Origin: Neurospora tetraspora
Lineage: Eukaryota; Ascomycota; Sordariomycetes; Sordariales; Sordariaceae
Assembly: GCF_033439725.1 (NCBI RefSeq)
Contig: NW_026944388.1
Span: 1-64,000, forward strand
Reading direction: 5' to 3'
DNA: 64,000 nt
Every line of letters starts with the position of its first letter. The first letter of the stretch is position 1. Below the pieces are notes generated by a model. The model was not told the DNA's origin, did not search any database, and was given only the letters and a program-made list of their open reading frames with translations. The translations under genes and the position numbers were made by a program. This document shows, one piece after another, positions 34,750-47,577 of this stretch.

Positions 34750-36000
34750 AATCTACTTCATCCGTAAATTCTATAATAGTCTCTTCGCGCTATTAGCGCG
34801 GGGCGAACTCCTTAGGGCGTTCGGCGAGCAGAATAGAAACCTTTCCAACTATCGCGCATTTCGAAGATATTCCTTCGAATATATTATATACCCATCTTTT
34901 TAATAAGGGCCGTAACGGATAAGCGCTGGGTTAATATTAGAAAGGTAATTAATTTTTTAGGCTTTAATTCTGCTTTTAACGTATATTTTCTTATTATAAC
35001 TTCCGTAAATAGGGTCCTTTTTAAAATATATAAATAAATATTTAGATTCGTAGTAATTAAAGTATTACTATAAAACCGCCGCTACTTCGAATAATTTATA
35101 TCTATAAGCGTTACCGCACTAAAAGAAGGAGTCCCGTATAATTTTATCGGCTTCGGACGTAGTAATTACGTCTAGGAAAAGGGTACCTCTTTCGGAATTG
35201 GGGCATTAATAATACGCTTTAATTCAAAGGATAGGGATATTATTAATATAATTAACCTCCTTGAAAAAATCCCCTTTAAAAACCCTATCGTAGAATTTTT
35301 AAAGTATTCCTTTAATTAAAACGGCGATTATACGGAACGAAAATGTAGCCCCCTTTTTAAATATAGCCTCGACCTAAACTTAGTATTTTAAATATTATAT
35401 TCGGCCGCTTCCGTCGGATTCGAAAATTATAACGGAATCGCCGCTCTATAATTTCGTAACCGCCTTCGCCTTTATTTCCTTATTCTTATTAATACCCTTT
35501 AAAATTTATTCGGGGGACTAGGCTATTGAATTGGCCGGTAGGTATTTATTTTTTACAGTTAACATTCGTTCGATTCGGTCGGGGATTACCTTTTATATTT
35601 TTTCGAAACCGAACGTAGTAGGATTAAAGCCGCTACACTTCGAACCGCCAACGATAATAACCTAAATAAGTTTGCCCGTAAGGGGCGTATTCGTTATTAT
35701 TATCATTGTAATTTAATTTTAATTTTGGTTAGGTTAATACGGATCTTGCACAGCTTAAACCTCTTTAGAATTTCCGTAGCGGTCGCAAAATAATATATCG
35801 CCTACGCCTTCCGTTGGTCGGTAATTTTAAAAAAGTTAATTTTTCTGGTAAAACCCAATATATATCGGTCTATTTTATTTTCTATTACTTTATTAATAGC
35901 CGGGCGTCGCGTCGTCGCTACGCGGGCGTTACTATCGTCGTTGGGCGAGGCGCGGGTAGAATTCTCGGGCGCGTATTAACTATTTAATAAACTACTACGA
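34750..36000 (-). pseudogene. LINE2 ORF1: gag-like nucleic-acid-binding protein
   Basis: Minus frame reads LFLDVITTSEADKIIRDSFF (about 35190-35130), then a decayed zinc-knuckle region with KKDPIYGSYNKK near 35010-34975 and IYSKEYLRNARQLERF near 34890-34840. Family ORF1 proteins carry CCHC knuckles at this point. A run of G on the plus strand (34707-34721) encodes a Pro run at the ORF1/ORF2 junction. Confidence 0.72.
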
Positions 36001-36177
36001 ATACTTTTAATACTACCACTACCTACGCCTTCGTTGCGCGCGAAATGCGCTATCGTAAGAGGGGGTAATCGGACGTACTAAGTACAATACCGTCGTCGAA
36101 ATAGATTTTGGCGTTAACGTCGACCAAGGACCTACGTTCTAACGTTTCGGAGGCCTTTTAGCGCCCAATTTAATAAT

Positions 36178-38050
36178 TAATAATCCTACCAAAGTAAACG
36201 TCCTATTCATATTTTTGACGCCTAATTCTATAATTTAATAGGTACTATGGTAAATAATAAAATATATAAAATAATTCCTTATTTCAACTACTCTAATGAT
36301 AACTTTTTCATTCCCGCAAGTACCTAAATTGGTATAATTATACGTCCCTCGCCTAAGGTTAACGAGAAAATTATACTTTTCGACGTATTAGACGTAATCT
36401 ATTTAGCCGCTAAGATCTAAATTAACCTCTCTCCTAAATAATACGTTATATATATTAATAGGACTACCGAAAACGTTAAAGAAGCTACTATTCGAAAAAA
36501 AGCTTTTAACGTTCCGTTTTATAAATTAAATAAATTTAATAATATCGATTCTATCCCTTCCAAAATAAGTATTAGTATTAATAATATTAATCCTAATTTT
36601 ACCTAGTAATTAAAGAGCCTCCTAAATAAGTACGTCGACGTTTTTAAAAATAGAAAGATCGTTCTAATAAAAGAAGAAGATGAAATACGTATCGATTTCG
36701 TCGAAGGATAGTAGAATTAGCGGAGAATCGTTAGGGCTTACCTACTTAGAACTAAAGACCGCGAATTTCTCGATAACTAATATAATAAAATGTACGTTTA
36801 AAGTAAAATAGCGTTTATATTATAGCTTATACCTATTACGTACCCTATATTTATCATATAGTAGAAGGTTAACGGCGTTAATAAGGGTCGTATACTTATT
36901 AATTTACAGCTACTAAATAATATTACTATTCCGGACGTTTACCCGCTACCCGATTAAAAGGATATTATTAATACTATAGTTAATAAAAAATTGTTCTTAA
37001 TTTTTAACGCCGCCAATTTCTTCCATCAATTACCTATTTTTATAAAATATTATAATAGGATAGTAGTAATTAACCCGTGTAATTTTGAGCAAATTAACGT
37101 CGTGCTTATAGGTTTTAAAAACTCGCCCGCTTTTATATAATGGTTTATAGATCGACTTTTCTTCGATTACCGCTCCTTTATTCGCGCCTATATTAATAAT
37201 ATTATTATTTTTAGTAATACTAAGGAAGAATATTTAAAATATATTAGTATTATAATAAACCTCCTTAATAAATACCGTATCTATATTAGCGCTAATAAAT
37301 CTTTTATAATTTACCCCTCTATATAGCTATTCGGTAATATTATCGACGGCGAAAGTCGTAAGTGTATTAAAGACCGTATTAAGGCCTTCTAAAAGCTCAA
37401 CTTTCCTAATACTTTAAATACTTTTAAAATTTACTTCGGAATAGCCGGCTAATTAAAATAAAGAATATTTTAATTTACTATCAAAGAAGAATTATTTACC
37501 TGTAAGAAAACCGAGTAAGCGTATAAATCGGGAAATTTATAGCCAAAAATAATAAAGTAGGTAAAAAAAGTTCATATATTAAAAATTAAATTTATATTAA
37601 TTAAGGAGGAAATCGAAGCTTTTCGTAGTATATAGGAAAATTTGTATAAGTAAATATATATACTCCATTACGCTAAAAACGAGGCTTCATTTATTAAGAG
37701 TAACGCCAATAGTATAATATACAGAGTTTACGTTTTCCAATTCAAATACCCGTAGGATAGTAAATTTATCCCTAGTATGAATAAAATTCCCCCAACTATA
37801 ATTAAACCGGTCTACTTCCTATTAAAACTAATAACTCCGACCGAAAAGAAATATAGTTCCATGGAAGTAGAAATCGTAGTTATTATTTAGGCCCTCCGGA
37901 AATTTGAGAAGATAGTACAATCTAACGAATAGCGCGTAAATATTATTACTAATTACGCTTCTATTGCCGGTATTATTAAATATACCTCGTTACGTACTAT
38001 AAATTTGGCTAAAATTAACCCCCAAATTTACTAATACTACCAATTCGGCG
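36178..38050 (+). pseudogene. Gypsy C reverse transcriptase and RNase H
   Basis: Coding resumes right after LINE2. The RT core shows FNAANFFHQLPI (about 37010-37045), VVLIGFKNSPAF (about 37098-37135) and AYINNIIIFS near 37188-37218 (family YIDDIVIFS). RNase H follows near 37780-38000, with KYSSMEVEIVVII at about 37850. Broken fossil. Confidence 0.88.
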
Positions 38051-38099
38051 TTATAATTCAATTTAAATATTTTTTATATTTTAAATCCCCTAAATATTA

Positions 38100-39930
38100 T
38101 TCTCAACGCCTTATTAAAATTATTTATTACCGAATTGATTAATAATAATAATATTTCTAACGAACTTACCGATATTTGGTCCTACTTTAACTATTTAGAA
38201 AATTTTACCGCCTTCTCTTTCTTATATGTAGATATTCTTCCCAATATTCGGACCGTTTTACTAATTATCGCTTTTACTTTTTAAAAATAATTAATTAAAA
38301 TATACCCTTCCGACTTCAAATATAATAAAATTCTCTAATTAATTAAAAAGGCTAACGCCCCAAATTACATTTATATACGCCGCTCTTGCAAACGCCCTAA
38401 TTTGCCCGGTAATCCTTACCTACTCGAGGATAGTCTTTCTTACTACGTCGATTATCAAAACGAACGACGTCTTTACATTTCTTACTTATATATATAGAAG
38501 ATACTAGAATTAGTATATAATAAAAAGTATTATTTCGCTATTAATAAAATAATAGATAATTTACTTTAATTCCACATACGCTATAAAAGATAAATAGTTC
38601 GGGAGTACGTTAAATATTATAAAAGATACTGTTAAAATTAATACGATCAGTAACCGATTCCCGGCGAACTTTTACCTATTTGAACATTCCCGCGCCCGTT
38701 TTATACAATTACTATAGACTTCGTTACTAATATACTAACCGTTAAATCCGCTAATACTATATAATCTATCCCTAATTTCAATAAATTTAATATAATATAT
38801 AATATCATTTACAAATTTAATAAGAAGGCATTATTATTAGTAAATTATTCAACCTATAGCGCGCGTAAATAGGCTAAAATCCTACTCTAAATTTTATATT
38901 ATTATAATTAGGGTTTACCGGTTACTATTATTAATAATCGTAATCCTAAGTTCGTTTCCGGCATTTAGCGTAGTATTTTCGAAGTTTTAGCTATTAATTT
39001 ACTTTTCTCTACGGTTTATTACGCCTAAATTAATGGATAATCGGAACGTATTAATTAGATGGTAGAAATAGTAATCTATATATAGTATACAATTAATACT
39101 CTTCTTTAAATATTAATATTAGTAACTCTATAATATAATTTAAATAATACTATCCAATCTATGATCGGATTATCGCCTAACCAATTAGTATAGGTTTAAA
39201 CTTCGGGCTATATTTAATCTTTTCGTCCCGGATATAAAAGAGGCATCAACCGCGGAGTTATTAACTTTATTATATTAAGAATATTAATTTAAAGTAGCCG
39301 AATTTATCGATAGGGCTAGTATAATTATTAAAGAACGTTATAACGCTAAATACTCTCTAATTATATTTAAAAGTAAAAAAAAAAATTATTTACGGCTAGG
39401 TAAAGGTTATTATTTACCCGGCAACTTAAACAAGAAATAATTTATAAAATATATAGGCTCTTATAAAATTTTCGAAAATATTGGCCTTCTAATTTATAAA
39501 TTTAATTTACTTAGCAATTAGCGTACGTATTTAAATATTTCGGTAGCTTACTTTTATAAGCCCGCCTAAGGTCCGGATCCCTTCAATTATAAAGTACCGC
39601 CTCCTAAGCCTATAAAAATTAACGGTTAAAAGGAATAGGAAGTTAAAACCTTAGTGGCTAGGAATTAAAGTTTATTAAGTATTAAGTCTTTTATTAAATA
39701 AATTAAATATTGGAATAAGGATAATATATAGGAATTATATACCGAACTTATAAAGAATTTAAAGGAGAATATAAAAGAATTCGATATAGAATACCTATCA
39801 AAACTTCTATTCTGGGGCATTTGTAAGAAAATAATTTAGTATATTAATTATTAAAATAGGCGACTTTAAAATAAATTTAATAGGAGCGCTAAAAACTTTT
39901 TTAATAACGTAGGAGAGAAGAAGTAAATAT
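38100..39930 (+). pseudogene. Gypsy C integrase with chromodomain-like C-terminus
   Basis: The integrase core begins YTITIDFVTNILTVKSANTI near 38705-38765 and includes GLPVTIINNRNPKFVSGI near 38920-38965 and NGQSERIN near 39030-39055. The GPY/F-like module (ENIGLLIYKFNLLSN) is near 39475-39520. The tail around 39640-39780 is acidic and lysine-rich and sits where a chromodomain would be. Broken fossil. Confidence 0.86.
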
Positions 39931-40369
39931 TTCTTTTATTAAATCTTCTTCGTTTTTATTTTCTTTAATTTTCGCTTTGAATTTATTGAAATTTCTAAAA
40001 TATTATTTAATTAACTTCCCAATTTTAATAACATTATTAGGTAATATCGCTAATCTATACTATATTATATTATTTTTATAGTTTTATCGCTCTCCATTCT
40101 ATTTTATTCTAATAAAATAATAGTAATACGTAAGACTATTAAAATTTAAATAAATACAATTATATAGGGTAAATAACTCTCTTAATAAATAATTAGGAAA
40201 ATAATTTTAAATAGAGTTAAAAAGTCTTAATACGTATATAATCTTTTATGTAATTTAAAATCCTTCTTTCCTTCTAAAGTCTCTTCTCTATTCTATTAAC
40301 CTTATTATAATTTATTTTATTTTTATAATCCCCCTTATTTATTTAATTTATCCTTCTACCTATTAATTA

Positions 40370-42700
40370 TTATATTACCTATTATTATAGAAGACGTCGA
40401 AATACCTTTAATGCCTCCTAATATTAGATTTATAAATAATTTTAATAATTAAATTAATAATTCTAGCAATCCTAATAATAACCTTCGTACCTTATTATAA
40501 AGTCGCCTAATAGCTCCGCTCACCTTAGAATTAAACTAACGTTTTCCAACGCTAGCAATTATAATAAAGTACCTCAATCGCTATACTATAGCTAATAACG
40601 CTTCTAAATTTATTAATTTTAATACTAATAACTTATATATTATAGTCCCGGATTTTATCGCTAATCGTATTATTAATATAAATACTGAATATTTATACAA
40701 TTTGTTCTAATATACTCGCTTTTAATATATTATTAATTATTTTACCGGCCTACGTAACTTTAACAGCCCATATAACCTATCCGACCATTATCCTAGCGCC
40801 AAATTTTATATACTAAATAATATTTTAATCGTTAATAATATGAAGGCTAACGACGGCTACTATCGTATACCCTTTATAATAATTAATTACCTTTTCGTAC
40901 TTTATAACGATTAATTACTATTAATGTTCCATTATATAATCGATCGTACTAATATTCAAATTAATTTCGATGAAATAATTTAAAACCCTAAATAGTAACC
41001 TATATTATCTTATGTTAACTATATTTTTAACGCCGATTTTTTAGGACTTTGTTCCTAATAGTAAATTTAGCGACTAGTAAAATTAAATTACTACTTTATT
41101 CGGCTACTTTAATATTCGTATATATTTTCGTACTTAGAAAAGACTTTCGAATTTACTTTAATTATTCTTATTATTTACGGTAATACTACCTTTTACCGTA
41201 ATTATATAGAAGAAATCTACTACGTTTTATATATAATTTAATACTATATTAATTCTAATAATATTATTTTAAAACCTATTAACCCTATCGGCCGCTTTAT
41301 TACACTTAATAGCTACGACTTTTTAAAAATTTAAAAATAATATAAATTAAATTTCTTAATTAATAACGCTATCGCCGTTTTATACCCGATTTTTATTATC
41401 ATTATCTTAACTATACTATTTAATATATTTAACGCTAAAGCGACGTTTAAAAAGGCGCGCAAAATTACTTTACGTATCGTCTAATTTCGTAGTAATATTA
41501 ATATTTATAACGAGGCTAGCAGTAAGGGTAAATCCTACCTATCTTTCGAAAATATAATTAATATATTTAATAACAATTATTAGGACTTAAATATTAAAAT
41601 TAATTTTAATTTACGTATAAATATTAAAAAGGTTATTAAAATATATATAATAAATATTAATAATTATAGGAAAGAATTTATAGGTACGCACAATCTTTCG
41701 TAGAATAAATTAATATATAGTATTAAAAGTATTTTCGATAACGCTTTAAAGAAGCGTAATAATAATAACCCCGCCTTTATTAATAAAAGCCTATTAAAAG
41801 CCACCTTATTAACTATCTAATACCTTAATTATAATATTAGTTCATTCGAATAAATAAGTAATTTATTAAATCGCTTAAACTACTTATACTACGCTTAAAT
41901 AGCTCTAACGAGATATACTATAAGTAAATTTCTTATACACGAAGTCGAAATCGTTTATAAAATAGAAATTATTAAAGATATCCTAATTACCGCTAAAATA
42001 GATAACCTAAATACTATTCCTAATATTATCGCTACCACCCTTAAAAAATATAAATATCTCTTAGAAAACTCCAACCTCTATTAGGGAGAAATAGTAGAAT
42101 AATTAAAGGTAGAATTATTAAATATATATTAAAAATTCATTAAATTCTAAAAACCTTATATCTACTATATTCTTCTATTGGCGTTTACTATATACGTACA
42201 CTATATTAACGTTATATTTAATATTACTCCTCTTTGTAACCTTTTTTTAATAATATATTATTTCGCGGTACGTTTAATTTTATAAGTATATTAGATAGAT
42301 TCAATATATTAAATATTTATTCTACTAATCCCTTTAATACTATACCGACTATGTACTTTCTATGTCCTAATAATATTATAAATAATTAGAAATAAAAGAA
42401 TTCCCTGTTTAATTATAAACGTACGCATTAAAATCCTCCTAAATTTAATAAAAATATTTATAAACATAATAATAACTTTAATATTCGTTCGTTCTATTAT
42501 AACTATTATTAAGGATTTCCTTTATTATTACTATTTATATTAACTATTCGCTATTATTCGGTTCTTATATTAGAATATTTTAATTATCGGAAATAATTTT
42601 TAGTAATTAAGGATTATATAAAATATAAAATAAGTAGTTTATTAATAATAAAAAAAGTAATAATTTTAAATTTTTATTTATATTTAATAATAATCTTAAT
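40370..42700 (+). pseudogene. extra 3' coding stretch of Gypsy C, unknown product
   Basis: About 2.3 kb between integrase and the polypurine tract is coding-like in one main plus frame, with RIP-type stops. Examples are KANDGYYRIPFIIINYLFVL near 40852-40910 and SFENIINIFNNNYQDLNIK near 41555-41610. There is at least one long hydrophobic run (near 41380-41430), so a membrane protein cannot be excluded, but no envelope family is recognised. It may be a third reading frame of Gypsy C or a piece of another element. Confidence 0.5.
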
Positions 42701-42738
42701 AAATAGTAAATACTCTTCTCCTTTTATCGAAGGAGAAA

Positions 42739-43096
42739 TATTATAGGATATTCTAAATAAGTACCTAAATATTCTACTCTATCTTAATATATATTCTATT
42801 AAACGTAAAATTATTCTATTAAGTAAAATATATTACATAGAACTATTTTCCCTATTAACCTTTATTAAAATTAATTAAATTATTAATTTATATTATATTA
42901 ACGTAACGTTTATTTTACTTATATTCAATAAAATCGTATATAAAGTTCTAAATTAAAGCTTTGGATAGTATTTATTTTCAATTTCCTTTAATAATACTAT
43001 TATTAATTATTATATACTATTACTCTATCTAGTAACTAATTATTTACTCTATTATTTTATATTAATATTACTTATAAAGTATCGCTTCGCGTAATA
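42739..43096 (+). repeat. 3' LTR of Gypsy C
   Basis: Starts TATTATAGGATATTCT directly after the polypurine tract and ends CGCTTCGCGTAATA, followed by GTATT. Same length as the 5' copy; RIP-mutated throughout. Confidence 0.93.
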
Positions 43097-43101
43097 GTAT
43101 T

Positions 43102-44980
43102 AAATTAGGCGTTTAGAAGAATTGTTTTTTAATAGGCAAATAATAATATTTTTTATTTAGTAGCCTACTTTTCAGCTAAGTATTGTATAGCGGAATATAA
43201 TTATAATATTTATAATAAGGAGTTATCAATTATTATAAAGGCGTTAGAAGAATAGTCCTTAAAATTCGAGGGAGCTTAATAGGAGGTAAAGATTATTACA
43301 ACTTATAAGAACTTTAAAATATTTATAACAACGAAATAATTTATATTTTAATATATAAAATAGTTATAATTCTTTAGCCGTTTAGTTTTTAGGTTATATA
43401 TTAATAGGGCCCGGATAATGTTAGATTTGATATTTTAAGTAGGAAATTAGAAGATAGGCTATAAGATTCTAACGACAAATATTTATTAATAAGAAAGAAG
43501 CTATTAATTATTTTAAATCGTTTTAATCTAGCCTTTTTCGAAGAAAAAAACGAATTAATAGATATTTTTTTATTTATATTTAGGAATCATAAAAGAAATT
43601 TATTATATAGGTTATACTATGGATTTATACAATTAAAATTTGGAGTTCTAGAATTTCAATTTTTACGAATTTAATATTATAAAATTAATAGGCAATTTGA
43701 TTAATAATAGTTACGCTAAGTCTAATTTAATATAGAAAATAGTCTTTCACTTATAGAAAAATAATTAAAGAAATTGAATTCTAGAGGTTAAAAAGAACTT
43801 TAGAATTGCCTTCGTAGAGTATTGTGAATTGAATAAAGTCGAATATATTAGAGGGAGGATATAGGAGAGAGGGTATTTATTAATTTAGACGAAGAAGATA
43901 TTTAATTATAATTTATTTATTAAATATGTATAATTAAACTAGGACGTTATTTTAATTTTAAAAGGACGTTACGCAACTTTTAATAAATTCTACTATTAAT
44001 TAAAAACATATTAATTAATTAAAGATTTTCATAACATATACTTAATTTATATAAAAATAAAGCTTTTAAAGTATTTACCCGCCGACTTTTTAAAGCTTTT
44101 CTTAACATTATTTAAATTATAGTCCGAAATTTCGGTTAATTACAATACCTTTATAATACCCTATATACAATAGGGAAGAATTTATAGGTATATAGTAATT
44201 ATTATTAATCGCTTTATTAAAATAAAGTATTATATTCCAATGGAGATTTTAAAAACCGACGAATTAATTAAGAAGTTTATCGAAAAGATTTATAGTATTT
44301 ATAAATTACCGGATAGTATTATATTTAATACACGTTCATAATTTATTTTAATATTTTAAAGAATTGTATATAAACGGGTAGGTATTATAGTAAAATTATT
44401 ATCGGTTTTCTATTTTTAAATTAGTAATTGAATAAAAAGGATTAATATAAAGATAGAGTAATATTTGAAATTATATTTAAATTAAGCGTAGGATAATTGG
44501 GCTAATTACTTATTTTTAGTTGAATTCGTTCATAATAATATAATTTCTAACATTATAAGTAGTAGCCCCTTCTATATTAATTGTAAATTTTATTTTCGAA
44601 TAGGTATTAAACTAATTAAATTTTATTTACCGAATATTTCCCATGTATAGAAGAAGGAGTTTTTTTTAAGGTTTTAGAGGTAATTAGTAATTTTTAAGTT
44701 ATTTTGGACGGGGTAATAGCTTTATCGAAATAAATATAAGATTAATACGAGGCGAATACGAATAGAAATTATAATAATACGCTTAAGTATTATATCGGCG
44801 ATAGAATTTTATTAAATACGAAGAACTTCGTTATAAGAAAGCTTTAAATAAAATTAGTATTTAAATAAGAGGGACCTTTTATCGTTACCGAATCGGATTT
44901 ATATTATATAAGGTTTAAATTCCCTAAGAATATAAAGGTTAATTTAGTATTCTATATATTTATAATAAAATTTTGGGAGA
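43102..44980 (+). pseudogene. Gypsy B RNase H remainder and integrase
   Basis: Directly after Gypsy C the RNase H reading resumes, with VAYFSAKYCIAEYNYNIYNK near 43164-43225 (family VAYFSKKxxPAExNYxIYDKE). Integrase follows: core with INRFIKIKYYIP near 44208-44242 and NWANYLFLVEFVHNN near 44500-44540. Broken fossil. Confidence 0.85.
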
Positions 44981-46133
44981 TAGCGGGATTATTAGGATAA
45001 TATAAAATCGAAGACGATATTTAGGCGAATTAGGGTCGAATAATAATTAGGACCGACGAATATAATAATAATAAATAGTAGGAATAGGAATTCGAAAATA
45101 TTATAGGATACGGTAAGGTAATTACCGGTCGTTAATAATATCAGATTAAATAGAAAGATATTAATAAATTTAATTAATAACTAGTTAAGGATTTAGAAGG
45201 TTACGATGACGTTATTTACAAATTTTATAATATTAATTCCGATATATTATTATTATTAGCTTGGGTTAAAAGAACAAGGGGATAATTAAAGAAGAAATTA
45301 ATAAAAGCTTAGAATAACCCCTTAAAGATATTAGAATTAGTATAATAATTAGAAATACTATTATACTTAAAGGTATTACCGGTTTAACGAAGTATAGAAT
45401 TAAATAAAAAGTAACACATTAAAAAGAATTTAATAAAAAAGAATTTAGGATTTATAGCGTGAACCCTACTTTAAATTTTTAAAGAACGAATTTCCTAAAC
45501 CTATTCCGAAGGATAGCCCGAAATTTACCTATACTTTAATTTCTTTATTTTATTATATTATAGGACTTTTATAGGTAGGTTCCCTTTAAATAATTTCCCT
45601 GAATCGGTTCCCTTAATTGGATAAGATTATATAATGGTTGTAATACGTTAGCGTAGACGGGATAAAGCGTTTTAATAGTTATATTGTAAAGAGGAAAAAG
45701 AAAGAATTATAAATACGATTCGAATATACGGTTTTTATATTACTTATATTAGTAGCGGCGCTTTAAGTGTCTTCGTACGCCGTTATATTATAGGGCCCTT
45801 ATAGTATTCCTTTACGGGGGCTAGCGATAGTAGAAAGGGGAAATAGTAGTTATAAAAATAATTAGAGCGTTATTTAGAATTATTTAGTATAATAATAAAT
45901 ATTTCGGTAGAAGGATTATATTTAACGATATTTTAATTAGTATTTTACTTTTGAGTAGGAATTTTAACGTTAAGTAACCTTTTATTTTCATATATATACT
46001 AAGGGATTTTATTTGAATTTAATTAGGTATATTTACAGGGTGATTAAGAAGGTTTACTTTAATGGATTTAAAGGGTAAAATTATATATTTTAGCGATTTT
46101 TAATAGACGGGTATTTCTTTTGCGAGGGGGTAA
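44981..46133 (+). other. Gypsy B 3' region
   Basis: From the integrase C-terminus to the polypurine tract. Polar, lysine-rich coding-like sequence to about 45450, then no clear frame. No chromodomain could be confirmed by eye. Confidence 0.45.
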
Positions 46134-46375
46134 TATTATAGGGTTAGATTATATGCCTTGTGCTAGTTGTGCTATAGCTGCTATTGGTTAATATATTATA
46201 CTATTATATAATAGAGTTATAGTATTGGGCAGCCTTAGTAGCGGTTACGGGGTAGATCTATAAATAGATTTCATTTATACCCTATATTTACCCTAATTAC
46301 GTATATTTCTCTTACTTCCTTCGTATAATAATAAAGATTATACCTTATATTTAACGGTGCCTTCGGCCCGTGATA
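46134..46375 (+). repeat. 3' LTR of Gypsy B, RIP-mutated
   Basis: Preceded by the polypurine tract GCGAGGGGGTAA. Starts TATTATAGGGTTAGATTATA and ends GGCCCGTGATA, followed by the target duplication CGATC. Aligns without gaps in length to 22681-22922. Confidence 0.92.
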
Positions 46376-46380
46376 CGATC

Positions 46381-46760
46381 GTATTATTTTTCGAAATTGG
46401 TTAGTTAGCGCTAGATTATGAGATGAGGGGCTTGTAATTAAAAGTGCCTTTAACTTCCTAAATTTAATTGAATTTCTTTTTATAATTTCCTATTTTACGA
46501 GGAAGAGTAATTCGTTTCGTGGTTGAATATATAGTTTTAGTCGAAGTAGGGAAGGGGTTAATTTCAATTCGAAAAGCTTGTAAACGTTTTGTCCCGCGAG
46601 TATTTTTTATTATTAAATATAGCGGGTAAATTAGAAGAAAGCCGGCTATACTTCTTAGTCTTTTACGTTATAGTAAATATATTGAGAAGAATTATTTCGG
46701 TCTTCTATTATAAAACGTTAGTTTTACGATTTTCCAAATTGGGATCCTTTTTGATAATTC
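46381..46760 (+). pseudogene. unrecognised gene fossil cut by Gypsy B (right part)
   Basis: Plus-strand coding-like sequence directly after the right target duplication, for example VNVLSREYFLLLNIAGKLEE near 46578-46640 and RIISVFYYKTLV near 46692-46730. It follows the tract ending at 22675. The RIISVFYYKTL segment recurs in the 21230-21320 repeats in the same frame. Confidence 0.4.
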
Positions 46761-47577
46761 GTATATAGTGTTTATGGAATTATAATATTTAGTAAACGAT
46801 ATTAATTGGGATTTTTAAAACAATATATATATAAAAATTAAAGAAATATATTTTTGGGGGTACTTTTTATAAAAGACGTCGGCTACATAATAGGTTTTAT
46901 AATTATTTTTCTACGTTAAATATATTATAAATTTATATATTCTTATTTTCGTAGAAAGTAATATAATTTTACGATTGTTATCCTCTACGACATTATGTAA
47001 TAATTAGAAGAACTTAAAATATAATTCGAATATAAAGGATTATAAAGATTAAATATTAATATTAGTTTTAAATATAGAAGATTGGAATATATTATTACGC
47101 TACAATTTGGATATATAGTTTATAGAAGTAATAGTTTACAATAAAGGTAGTAAGATATAATAAAATAAATACTTTATTTTTAATACGCCCGGGCTATATT
47201 TTCGTTATATAAGGTTACTAATAATATTAAAATAAATATATAAAAGGGGAAATATAGAATTATAATAACTAATAGTTAATTAATAAAGTTAGTATAAAGG
47301 ATATTATATAATATTTTTTTATATTTTTATATTTTAATATTTAATAGGTTAGGTTGTTAAATAGTAAAGGAAATAGGTATTATATAATATATAAATAGGG
47401 AAAATAATTGTATTAAATAATAATTATAATATATAAATATATAAATATATATTTAAATATATATAGTATTAAAACTTTAAGTACTTAAAAAAAGTATAGG
47501 TTTATAATTACGTTTAGGGCGAAGCGGGGTAATATTATTAATAGTATTATTGTTCTAACGGTAAATAATTTAATAAT
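46761..47577. other. decayed repeat-bearing spacer
   Basis: 46680-46960 is a diverged direct copy of 21270-21480 (shared TTCGGTCTTYTATTAYAAAACG and AATATATTATAAATTTRTATA). The remainder to 47577 is very AT-rich, with ATATAAATATATAA-type runs at 47380-47470, and no supported gene. Confidence 0.5.

Larger units (their letters stand above)
30595..36158 (-). mobile_element. LINE2: Tad1-like non-LTR element inside Gypsy C
   Basis: Flanked by the 19-bp direct repeat TAGCGCCCAATTTAATAAT at 30576-30594 and 36159-36177, identical in both copies; long variable duplications are typical of target-primed reverse transcription. On the minus strand ORF1 (36000-34750) is followed by RT and C-terminal ORF2 parts (34480-32295). 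The 3' region to 30595 is 1.7 kb and includes a plus-strand coding-like stretch that does not belong to a LINE. Compared with LINE1, about 1.25 kb covering endonuclease and early RT is lacking. Confidence 0.82.
25399..43096 (+). mobile_element. Gypsy C: large Ty3/gypsy element inside Gypsy B
   Basis: Both LTRs are exactly 358 bp. Flanks ATATT (25394-25398) and GTATT (43097-43101) are a 5-bp target duplication differing by one RIP-type G/A change. Parts on the plus strand: gag, zinc knuckle, protease, RT, RNase H, integrase with a chromodomain-like end, an extra 3' coding stretch, polypurine tract (GAAGGAGAAA), LTR. Two retroposons sit in it (27820-28628 and 30595-36158). Without them it is still about 11.3 kb, long for gypsy. 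Broken fossil with very many breaks. Confidence 0.92.
22681..46375 (+). mobile_element. Gypsy B: Ty3/gypsy element carrying nested insertions
   Basis: Both LTRs are exactly 242 bp and the whole element is flanked by the 5-bp target duplication CGATC (22676-22680 and 46376-46380), so the 23.7-kb unit entered as one insertion that later received others. Own parts on the plus strand: gag, protease, RT end and RNase H start, then after Gypsy C the rest of RNase H, integrase, 3' region, polypurine tract and LTR. Without Gypsy C it would be about 6 kb, normal for gypsy. Broken fossil with dozens of breaks; older than everything nested in it. Confidence 0.93.
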
